NCBI GenBank assembly: GCA_964501945.1
Contig: CAZCTY010000001.1
Location: 1-64,000 of the forward strand
DNA: 64,000 bases
Reading direction: 5' to 3'
Source of the DNA: 21-14-0-10-32-9 sp964501945
GTDB lineage: Archaea; Nanobdellota; Nanobdellia; Woesearchaeales; 21-14-0-10-32-9
Positions 56,905-64,000 of the stretch are shown piece after piece; the stretch's first letter is position 1, and every line of letters begins with the position of its first letter. The notes beneath the pieces are model-generated. The model did not search any database. It was given only the letters and a program-made list of their open reading frames with translations, and had not been told where the DNA came from. The translations under genes and the position numbers were made by a program.

Positions 56905-59630
56905 AAAAAAATAAACAAGACTGGATACTGAAAATAGGGATTTTCATAATTTTAACACTCATAACAATACAAACAACAAACGCACTAATAATAGAAACAC
57001 CAGAATTAATAACAACACCAGAAGAGAAAATAGAATTTAAAATAAATATAAAAAACAACTCATCTAACGTAACAATAAAAACAGAACCAGACATAGGAAA
57101 AATAACAAACCAAACACCTTTCACGTTCACATGGGACGTTAATTACGAGGATAAAACATACAAAGACATAATATTCATAGCAGAAGATAACACAACAAAA
57201 ACCAACTCAACAACAAGATTTGCAAAACCGCCAAAAATCACAGGACTTAATAACGACTCAATAGACAAAGAAACATACGAATTCACACTAAACACAGACA
57301 TAGAAGCAACATGCAAATACGGATTAGAAAAAAAAGAACACAACGACCTAGAATACACAATGCAAACACAAGATAACAAAGCACACAAAGGAACAACGCC
57401 AAAACTAAAACAAGACACACACACAATACACATAAACTGCAAAACAAACACAGGAGGAGAGAGTAAAGACTACTTCAAATTAGAAGTTAACCTGCCACCA
57501 ACGGCGAGAATAAACCTCGAACCACCATCCCCACTAAGAGCAGGAATAATAGAAGTAGAAGTAATAACATCACAAGACCTAATAACAGCGCCCGAACTTA
57601 GATATTTCTTCGACGACGATACATCTCCTAGAACAATAACCCTAACAGGCAGAGATAACAGGTGGACAGGACACATGATAATAGAGGAGACAACAAAAAG
57701 AAGAATAGGAACATTCACATTTAAAGGAAGAGACAAAACAAATATGGAGGGAGATGAAATAACCTCGGGAAAAACATTCATCGTAGATAATAACAAACCA
57801 AAAACAATATCTAGCTTCACAGGAACAATGGAAGAAGATAGGATAAAATTAGAATGGAGATACTTAGATGAAGAGCTAGATGATATAAAAGAATACAGAA
57901 TATATAGACGAGAGAGAACTGGAGGCGTAGATTATACAGATTACTACCAAACAACACGAAACACATATTTTTACGATAGAGACGTATCGCATAGCGAAGC
58001 ATATTACTACAAAGTCACAGCGGTGAACCAAGCAGGAAGAGAGAGCGAACTCTCAAAAGAAATAGCACTAACATTCATCCCAGAAACAAGAGAGGTGGAG
58101 GAGAGCGAAGAAGAACTAAAACCAATACTAAAAACACAACTAAATATAATAAAAAACCAAATAGATAACAAAATATTGAACTTAGAGACAACACAATCAA
58201 ACCTTCAAAACAAGACAGACGAGAAAGCAGAAATAATACAAGATCTAAACTTACTACCAAAAATAATAACAGCCAAAAACAAATTAGAAAACATAAAAGA
58301 AGAACTAACAGACTTTGAGAAAAAATCACTGACAGAAACAGAATTTGAACAAATAACAAACCCACTAATTGAGGACGCAGAAAAAATAGCTGAGGAAGCA
58401 CTACAAGAAATAATAATAGAGGATGTAATAATATATGATGAAGAATTAAAAGAAGATATTGCTGAGAAGACCATAAAAAAATATCTTGAAACACAAAATA
58501 TTAACCTAAGCCACAGAGATGCACAAAGATACATAGAGAACGCGATACAAGAACAAACACAATTCACAACAGAAGTAAAAATCATAAAAGCAAAAATAAA
58601 ATATGCAAATAGAGAAGAGCCAATAACACATATAACAAAAAAAATAAAGAGTGATGAAAACCAACAAAACATAGTCTTACTAGATAATATCAAATTAGAT
58701 GAATTTGAAGAAATAAAATTCGTAGAATCTGTAACAAAAATAAAAGATGAAATAATAGCAAGACGATTAGATAATGCAGACGGAAACAAAATAAGATATT
58801 ACGCAACAGAGAACATAAGCGCAGATAACATACGTCAAACACAAACAATAATACTAAAAGAAGAAAAACTCGAGGAGACAAGAAACCAAATAACAGCTAT
58901 GGCAACAAAAGAGAGAGGAGATATAGAACACACACTCCTAATACCTCTAATTATAGCAATACTATCAGTACTAATACTATCAGTATACTACTTTAAAGAC
59001 GATGAAACAACTATCATCGAGCTACTATCATTAAGAAACATAATACCAAAAAAAATATTTAAACAAAACCAACAACAAAGCAGAAACCAAAAAATAGAAC
59101 TAGAACAACCACCATCACTTGAAGAAACCAAAAACCTAGAACTAACTGAAAACGAAACAAAAACACTCACAAAATACACAACAAAAGAAGCTGATGCAAA
59201 CAAGATACAAGAAACACAAAAAGAAGAACAAATAACAAAAACACAAGAACAACCAGAAGAACCAGAAGAACCAGAAGATGTATACAACGTATTACACGAT
59301 TTAAAAGACATGATGGAGGAGATATACTACGAAGATGACTTCGACGATTTTGAATATCTAAAAAAACTAAAACAAATAAGAAAAAAATACAACAAAAAAG
59401 CGCCAGCAGGAAAAGAATTTATTTTAAAGACAGGAGAGAGAATAGACACAATAAATGAACTTAGACAGGCACTAAAAACAATGAGTAAAGAAACATTTAA
59501 CCACCATGTAAACCAAGAAAAAAACGACTTCTACAAATGGATAAACGATGTATACAAATATAGGGGTCTTGCAAGAAGAATAAAAAGAGCAAAAACAAAA
59601 AAAGAAATAATAAAAAAACTAAAACCCTAA
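56901..59630 (+). CDS. Large surface protein with fibronectin-type ectodomain and a shared cytoplasmic domain
   Basis: A 909-residue type I membrane protein. The signal peptide (about 10-29, ending TTNA) is followed by Ig-like domains (30-310) and one fibronectin type III domain (about 310-395: EWRYLDEELDDIKEYRIYRR, YYYKVTAVNQAGRESELS). A long helical stalk (400-690) precedes one membrane segment (near 690-715). A Gln/Glu-rich linker leads to a C-terminal domain (835-909: FILKTGERIDTINELRQAL, KNDFYKWINDVYKYRGLARR) that recurs in the proteins at 62350-63273 and 63397-64000. It is controlled with the RHH gene. Role inferred: envelope contact linked to a cytoplasmic module. Confidence 0.78.
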   Translation: MKKNKQDWILKIGIFIILTLITIQTTNALIIETPELITTPEEKIEFKINIKNNSSNVTIKTEPDIGKITNQTPFTFTWDVNYEDKTYKDIIFIAEDNTTKTNSTTRFAKPPKITGLNNDSIDKETYEFTLNTDIEATCKYGLEKKEHNDLEYTMQTQDNKAHKGTTPKLKQDTHTIHINCKTNTGGESKDYFKLEVNLPPTARINLEPPSPLRAGIIEVEVITSQDLITAPELRYFFDDDTSPRTITLTGRDNRWTGHMIIEETTKRRIGTFTFKGRDKTNMEGDEITSGKTFIVDNNKPKTISSFTGTMEEDRIKLEWRYLDEELDDIKEYRIYRRERTGGVDYTDYYQTTRNTYFYDRDVSHSEAYYYKVTAVNQAGRESELSKEIALTFIPETREVEESEEELKPILKTQLNIIKNQIDNKILNLETTQSNLQNKTDEKAEIIQDLNLLPKIITAKNKLENIKEELTDFEKKSLTETEFEQITNPLIEDAEKIAEEALQEIIIEDVIIYDEELKEDIAEKTIKKYLETQNINLSHRDAQRYIENAIQEQTQFTTEVKIIKAKIKYANREEPITHITKKIKSDENQQNIVLLDNIKLDEFEEIKFVESVTKIKDEIIARRLDNADGNKIRYYATENISADNIRQTQTIILKEEKLEETRNQITAMATKERGDIEHTLLIPLIIAILSVLILSVYYFKDDETTIIELLSLRNIIPKKIFKQNQQQSRNQKIELEQPPSLEETKNLELTENETKTLTKYTTKEADANKIQETQKEEQITKTQEQPEEPEEPEDVYNVLHDLKDMMEEIYYEDDFDDFEYLKKLKQIRKKYNKKAPAGKEFILKTGERIDTINELRQALKTMSKETFNHHVNQEKNDFYKWINDVYKYRGLARRIKRAKTKKEIIKKLKP

Positions 59631-60526
59631 GCTGAAGGCGTAGCAGTAAATCTTAGAGTACCAGTACACTCTCCTTGAGGGTTAGGTGGAACATATAACT
59701 GCCAATAAACCTCCCAAATACTAGGAGCAGTCTCATCAGTTGCTTGAGGAATAGTAAAACCCATATCTTGATTAGATTCTGATAGAGGAGATTTATCTTC
59801 CCAATCAACAGAACTTGATGATGAAAACCTTTGATGCTCAACACCAATATCATCACCACGCTCACAAACCAAACCCAAACCATCACCTTCTTCAACACCA
59901 TAACCAAGAACACTAACATTAATATCCATGTTACCAATGTTAGCAATCAAAGCAGGAACATCCAAACTATAACTCATAACCGCCACATCACCATAATCAA
60001 CAGTATCTGTAACGTTTAAAGCATACAACTCATTTATATCTGTGACATTTTCTAAAGAGCCGTTAAAACCCCAAGAGTCTTGAGCGCTTACATTACAAAA
60101 CCACTCACCACTATTAGCATAATGAATAACATCAAAAGTACACGATGAATACGCTATGTATTCTCCATCATTATCATAAATCTCACAACTACTATTAGTA
60201 TAATGGACATTACCATCATCTTCCGCGCCGCTATGCGATGAGGAATGATAAAAAGTACCATTAACAGAAGTTATATCTTCCCAACCATTCCAATCACGAA
60301 TAGTAGCATTACAATAAACAGTCTTAAAATCACCCGCAACCAAAACAATGTCCTGATCAATATTAACTTCGAGCACCTCGGGGAGTGCGTTAGTAACATT
60401 TACACGAGTCACAGCTTCATCATATTCAAAATTTTGCTGCGCTGAAATAAAAGGCAAAAGAGCTAAAATAGATAAACATAGGACAAGACAAAACACCAAT
60501 CCTTTGATTTTTAATCCATTCATCAT
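59627..60526 (-). CDS. Secreted surface protein, 299 aa
   Basis: An exported protein with a signal peptide (residues 8-29, LVFCLVLCLSILALLPFISA) and a beta-rich, acidic ectodomain containing many Asn-X-Ser/Thr sites and Cys pairs (SSCEIYDNDGEYIAYSSC). It has no C-terminal anchor. Family not recognised, although the composition is typical of envelope proteins in uncultured DPANN archaea. It overlaps the convergent surface gene by four bases and lies behind two secreted paralogues read in the same direction, perhaps one transcript. Confidence 0.68.
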   Translation of the reverse strand: MMNGLKIKGLVFCLVLCLSILALLPFISAQQNFEYDEAVTRVNVTNALPEVLEVNIDQDIVLVAGDFKTVYCNATIRDWNGWEDITSVNGTFYHSSSHSGAEDDGNVHYTNSSCEIYDNDGEYIAYSSCTFDVIHYANSGEWFCNVSAQDSWGFNGSLENVTDINELYALNVTDTVDYGDVAVMSYSLDVPALIANIGNMDINVSVLGYGVEEGDGLGLVCERGDDIGVEHQRFSSSSSVDWEDKSPLSESNQDMGFTIPQATDETAPSIWEVYWQLYVPPNPQGECTGTLRFTATPSA

Positions 60527-60544
60527 AAAAACCTCATAAATACA

Positions 60545-61291
60545 TCAAGCACCTATTTCAGCATAAAAATAATACGTACTAGTACCAACAACCTGATCAG
60601 GCACAATACTCTGAAAATCAACTAAACTCCCAGTATTATAACTCTGCGTTCCTTTATTGATAGGAGTAGCATAAACCAAATCAGAACCACTCGCAAGCAA
60701 AATCAAAGGAAAATCAGCATTGTTATGATCTTGAGGATTATTACTTACAAAAGTACTCGTACTCCTACAAGTATTCTCATCAATATTAGTTAAACCTATA
60801 GATATCGTTGGATGAGTTTCCTCACTAAACGTTCTATTAACACTATCAGCAGAAGTAGAACTAAAACCTAAAGAGGAATCTTCATTTTCTATATCAATAT
60901 CGGTAGGACAATCAATATCGGACCAATTAATAGAGTCACTACGACTAATAAAAACATTACCAGTCACATCCTCGTCCTCAAGCTCCCACCTAAAAATGGA
61001 TTGACCTGACTCATCATCTAAAGTCAAAACACCTGTAAGGTTCCCCACGTATGCTTTCCACCTAGGGTTTTGCTGAACAACATCAACTAAAATAGTATTA
61101 ATGGTACCACCACTATCAGTTCTAGAGTCAGGAGAAACATCTGATCTACTCTCAGTCACACCGCTTTGAATTTCCAACCCTGTAGGCTGAGCCACGCTTA
61201 TCTGAGCAGCTAATAAAAAAAACAAAAATACAGATAATAAGGAAAACAAAAATAACTTCAATTTTCCTTTACTTTTTTTGTTCGTTTCCAT
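60545..61291 (-). CDS. Secreted protein, paralogue of the next gene (248 aa)
   Basis: A basic start and a signal peptide (about 13-33) precede a beta-rich ectodomain. It shares with the product of 61341-62117 the sequence of blocks WKAYVGNLTGVLTLDD-SG, a D/E-rich strand ending in GNVFIS, SINWSDIDC, THPTISIGL, TCRSTSTFV, FPLILLASG and a final YYFYAEI. Two conserved cysteines match those of the paralogue. The proteins end right after the last strand, so they are probably soluble or assemble into a surface layer. A potential ribosome binding site is AGAAG upstream. Confidence 0.68.
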   Translation of the reverse strand: METNKKSKGKLKLFLFSLLSVFLFFLLAAQISVAQPTGLEIQSGVTESRSDVSPDSRTDSGGTINTILVDVVQQNPRWKAYVGNLTGVLTLDDESGQSIFRWELEDEDVTGNVFISRSDSINWSDIDCPTDIDIENEDSSLGFSSTSADSVNRTFSEETHPTISIGLTNIDENTCRSTSTFVSNNPQDHNNADFPLILLASGSDLVYATPINKGTQSYNTGSLVDFQSIVPDQVVGTSTYYFYAEIGA

Positions 61292-61340
61292 TTTTTTCTT
61301 CTCTATTTTTTATTTTTTATAAAAAAAACAAAAAAAGAAT

Positions 61341-62117
61341 TTAGTAAATCTCAACCCAAAAGTAATAAGGCGTTGTATCGCTATTTCCGAATTGGCCATT
61401 TTCAGCAACTAATAATTGAAAATCATAATCGCCACCATCATAACCATCTTTACCTTGCCTTGCACCTTCAGCCCTATCTTCTATTATAGATGTAAAGATT
61501 AAAGCATCATTTTCATCAGTTAATAAAACAGCAGGAAAATCTCTTTCCGCCTCAGGATCTTCTTGCCTTTCACTATCAACAAAAGTATAAGTAGTCCTAC
61601 AACCATTAACAGTCGTAAAACCAACATAAAACTCAGGATGGCTAGTATAAGGATATGTTATGTTAATATTATCATAGTCTGTATCAAGCATCCCATAATA
61701 ATCATACCACATACCTCTAAAAGTATCATCTTCTATATCTGCACAACCAACACTAGTCCAAGAAATAGTGTTATTTACAGACGCATAAACTTGACCTTGA
61801 GGCTCAGCCGCAGACCAGTCATAAAACCTCATACCAGAAGAATCTTCTAATATGATTGTACCTGACACGTTCCCAAAGAAACCTTGCCAGCTCTTTGTCT
61901 GAGATACACCTGTGATGTTTAGCTCCGTTAAATTACCTGCTAGCGCAGGAACCATAGCTGCAGGGTACAGGCTCGTGTTAGAAGTTTCACTTCTTATAAC
62001 AGTCGCGTTTTCAGCACCTAATGGCGCGTTAAACCCGTCGTTAGCAGAAACCAAACCTCCAAAAGCTATGATAAAAAGGCTTGCTAACATTGCAATTTTA
62101 AACATTTTGACATTCAT
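61341..62117 (-). CDS. Secreted protein, paralogue of the preceding gene (258 aa)
   Basis: A signal peptide (residues 6-25, ending VSAN) and a beta-rich ectodomain. Matching blocks to the neighbouring paralogue: WQGFFGNVSGTIILEDSSG, GQVYAS, TISWTSVGC, SHPEFYVGF, GCRTTYTFV, FPAVLLTDE and a terminal YYFWVEI. Several Asn-X-Ser/Thr sites occur. On the minus strand GAGAGGTG lies 10 bases before the ATG at 62117 and supports that start. The promoter region holds a TATATAAAT box and a CATAT/ATATG dyad at the expected transcription start. First gene of the secreted-protein run. Confidence 0.7.
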   Translation of the reverse strand: MNVKMFKIAMLASLFIIAFGGLVSANDGFNAPLGAENATVIRSETSNTSLYPAAMVPALAGNLTELNITGVSQTKSWQGFFGNVSGTIILEDSSGMRFYDWSAAEPQGQVYASVNNTISWTSVGCADIEDDTFRGMWYDYYGMLDTDYDNINITYPYTSHPEFYVGFTTVNGCRTTYTFVDSERQEDPEAERDFPAVLLTDENDALIFTSIIEDRAEGARQGKDGYDGGDYDFQLLVAENGQFGNSDTTPYYFWVEIY

Positions 62118-62172
62118 TTTGATTTTTCACCTCTCGGTTTTTTTTATTGATCACGCACAAACCACGTAAACT

Positions 62173-62203
62173 CATATACAAATATGTATACTGATATATA
62201 AAT
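62173..62203 (-). promoter_or_regulatory. Promoter of the secreted-paralogue run, with a dyad
   Basis: On the minus strand a TTTATATATC box (62195-62203) is followed, about 20 bases downstream, by CATATTTGTATATG (62173-62186), an inverted repeat that would cover the transcription start. A repressor site is possible. Confidence 0.4.
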
Positions 62204-62349
62204 CTTTCGAAAGGGGTTGGTTTTTCATCCTAAAAAATCAAAATTTTCAAGAAAGAAAGCCCAAAAACAAAAAATACATCAAAAGAAGAATATTTAACCA
62301 AAACAGAAGAAATAGACGAAGAACATATAAAGATATAAAAAAGAAACTA

Positions 62350-63273
62350 TCAATAATTTTCTAATAAATTAAGTAATTCCTCTCTACTATAAACGCTTCT
62401 AATCTTGCGAGCGAGCTTCTCCTCACCAAAAACATGAAGCACCCACTCAGCAAAATCATTTTTACCCTCAAAGACATGCTTTTTAAAAACATCATCAGAC
62501 ATACCACGCAACTCATGAACCAAATCATTTAAACAAAGCAACAACTTACCATCAGCGAGAACAAAAGCCTTATCATGAGACACGTTTTTATTAAATAACT
62601 TAAAACGATCAGCCTTCCTAATTAACGCCTTAAGCTCCTCAGAAACCCTACCGATCTCATCTTCTTTTTCAACCAAAAGCTCCTTTGCAGCATTAAACTC
62701 TCTCGCCCTAATCAACCATTCCTCTTCAATTTCTTTTAATTTAAGCATTTTTTTATACAAAACATCTTCCAAATCCTGCTCGTGAAAAAAGAAATGCTCC
62801 CCTCTTGAACGAGCAGAATGATAACGCTTCATCATATCAACCAAATCAGATGAAATGTGCTTATCACTATCAGACTCACCGAGCTTTTTCTCTAAAACCT
62901 CAAAGAAAGACGGAAGCTTCTTAGACGAGACTTCCTCGCCAACATTATTATCTTGACTAGGCGAATTCTGGATAGGTGATTCTTGATGGCTTTGCTTAAT
63001 TGCATCGTTGTTTGAAGTATCACTATCTTTATTTTCAGAGGAATGCTCTTTAAAAAATTCAACACTAGATGAATTATCAAGCTTATCAACAAAAATTTTT
63101 TTATCAGCAAGATCTTTTGGAAGCTGCCTCGGATGAGCTTCCTTAGACGCGACAGAACTTGATTCTTGATTAGCCAAACCATAAGTATCAATTAAAGAAT
63201 CAGGAAGAGACTTAGGAGCATCCAAACTAACATCTTTTTCAGAATCCTCACTTTTTTTATCCAACAAACCCAA
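62350..63273 (-). CDS. Cytoplasmic coiled-coil protein carrying the shared C-terminal domain
   Basis: A 307-residue protein without signal or membrane segment. Residues 1-120 are Ser-, Asp- and Lys-rich and probably disordered. A coiled coil spans about 160-225. The last 75 residues (AFVLADGKLLLCLNDLVHEL, KNDFAEWVLHVFGEEKLARK) match the C-terminal domain of the 909-residue surface protein and the N-terminal domain of the next gene. The pattern resembles small DUF5752-like domains, but I am not certain of that name. It may link surface receptors to a common cytoplasmic partner. Confidence 0.7.
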   Translation of the reverse strand: MGLLDKKSEDSEKDVSLDAPKSLPDSLIDTYGLANQESSSVASKEAHPRQLPKDLADKKIFVDKLDNSSSVEFFKEHSSENKDSDTSNNDAIKQSHQESPIQNSPSQDNNVGEEVSSKKLPSFFEVLEKKLGESDSDKHISSDLVDMMKRYHSARSRGEHFFFHEQDLEDVLYKKMLKLKEIEEEWLIRAREFNAAKELLVEKEDEIGRVSEELKALIRKADRFKLFNKNVSHDKAFVLADGKLLLCLNDLVHELRGMSDDVFKKHVFEGKNDFAEWVLHVFGEEKLARKIRSVYSREELLNLLENY

Positions 63274-63396
63274 AAAAACCCCTCTTTTTTACAATTAAAA
63301 ATAATAACTAAATATATAAAGCTTTTTATTAAAAAAATAATAATAAAAATAACAAAAAGATTTAAAATAAAACAAAACTAAAACACAAAATATACC

Positions 63397-64000
63397 ATGA
63401 CATACCACAAACTACTAAAAAAAGTTCCAAAAGACAAAGAATTGAAACTAATAAGAGGAGTTACAGCACAAAACTACGAAGAATTACTCACACAACTAAT
63501 AAAAATAAAAGATGAAGATTTCAAAAAAATAATCAAAAAAGAAAACAAAATAATCAAATGGATAAAAGAAAACTACAATGACGAAACACTAATTAACGAA
63601 TTAAAAAATAAGAAAACCAAAAAAGAATACATGAAAAAAATATATGAGAGAATAGAGACAATAAAAAAAGAATCACAGGACCTCTCAACACTAATCAACC
63701 AAAGACAAAAACTAATAAAAAAGAAAACAAGCATCATGCCAATAATCTGGCTAAGTATATACATAATTTTAATCATACTACTAATAACACAACACACATA
63801 CTACACAAAACAAACAGACTACCTAAAAAACCGCGTAATAGACGAACAAGAAATAACAAAAAAATTCTACGAAGACAATATAAGACTTAGAGAAAAAGAA
63901 ACAGAACTGAGAGATGAAATACAAAAATTAAACGAAACAATAACCGAAATAGAGGAACAAAACACAGACCTAATGCAACAAATACGCGCACTAAACCTTG
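63397..64000 (+). CDS. Membrane coiled-coil protein with the shared domain, 3' end missing
   Basis: The gene runs off the right edge after 201 codons. Residues 10-85 are a third copy of the domain seen at the C-termini of the two previous genes' products (KELKLIRGVTAQNYEELLTQ, KIIKWIKENYNDETLINELK). A charged helix, one membrane segment (about 112-133) and a long Glu/Lys coiled coil follow. The domain would lie on the cytoplasmic side if the N-terminus is inside. The ATG at 63397 follows an AT-only leader. Function unknown. Confidence 0.65.
   Translation, partial: MTYHKLLKKVPKDKELKLIRGVTAQNYEELLTQLIKIKDEDFKKIIKKENKIIKWIKENYNDETLINELKNKKTKKEYMKKIYERIETIKKESQDLSTLINQRQKLIKKKTSIMPIIWLSIYIILIILLITQHTYYTKQTDYLKNRVIDEQEITKKFYEDNIRLREKETELRDEIQKLNETITEIEEQNTDLMQQIRALNL

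Noticed and set aside
62222..62340. Startless plus-strand frame between the secreted and coiled-coil genes
   Set aside because: No start codon and no ribosome site; it lies in the upstream promoter region.

Overview
The window reads as chromosomal DNA of a small-genome, AT-rich archaeon of the DPANN group, most likely near Woesearchaeota/Pacearchaeota (Nanoarchaeota in the wide sense). This is inferred from gene content, not from a tree. Archaeal information-processing genes dominate: TBP, MCM, D-family polymerase subunits DP1 and DP2, Orc1/Cdc6, RadA, RadB, topoisomerase VI, aIF2-beta, pelota, NMD3, Dph2 and archaeal PheRS and TrpRS. The primase is a single PriS-PriL fusion, a nanoarchaeal trait. 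A few genes look bacterial in type: MetK, a CspA-like protein, a PAS histidine kinase and a Rmt-like methyltransferase. Most single genes or first genes have a TATA-like box 25-30 bases before the start codon and so are probably leaderless. A second class has a GGTG or GGAGG ribosome binding site.

Layout. 1-4.3 kb: partial nitroreductase, unknown proteins (one with an in-frame stop), a HerA-type ATPase and an exosome-associated RNA-binding protein. 4.3-7 kb: top6A/top6B. 7.2-10.7 kb: trpS, a membrane protein, NMD3, signal peptidase and tRNA-Pro. 10.7-15.5 kb: dph2, two tandem paralogues, the fused primase, two membrane proteins (one with a JAMM domain) and an intron-containing tRNA-Trp. 15.5-21.7 kb: acetyltransferase, MCM, TBP, bacterial-type metK and aIF2-beta. 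21.7-28 kb: DP2-DP1-orc1/cdc6 reading away from an 870-base, very AT-rich gap with two inverted ORB-like elements, the probable replication origin. 28.9-33.7 kb: pheT, a LOG-fold protein, pheS and a TrmB-type regulator. 33.9-41.6 kb: pelota overlapping a Rmt-like rRNA methyltransferase, a TRAM protein, a saccharopine-dehydrogenase-like enzyme, an m5C methyltransferase, thpR and radA. 41.7-48.1 kb: a shortened RqcH-like protein, a glycosyltransferase, 5S rRNA, radB and a 939-residue PolB homologue whose exonuclease motifs are intact but whose polymerase motifs are gone. 48.3-52 kb: cold-shock protein, DEAD-box helicase, histidine kinase and ribosomal protein uS2. 52.2-64 kb: a cell-surface region of signal-peptide and membrane-anchored proteins, small AbrB-like and ribbon-helix-helix proteins, two secreted paralogues, and three proteins that share one cytoplasmic domain.

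How the genes fit together. The window holds most of a replication and recombination set: initiator, helicase, primase, both PolD subunits, RadA, RadB and topoisomerase VI, with the initiator and PolD beside the likely origin. A second theme is translation quality control and RNA modification (pelota, RqcH-like, Rmt-like, NSUN-like, Dph2, NMD3). The last 12 kb appears devoted to the cell envelope. The most interesting items are the origin, the exonuclease-only PolB homologue, the Rmt-like methyltransferase overlapping pelota, the truncated RqcH-like protein, and the surface cluster with its palindrome-controlled ribbon-helix-helix gene and shared cytoplasmic domain.
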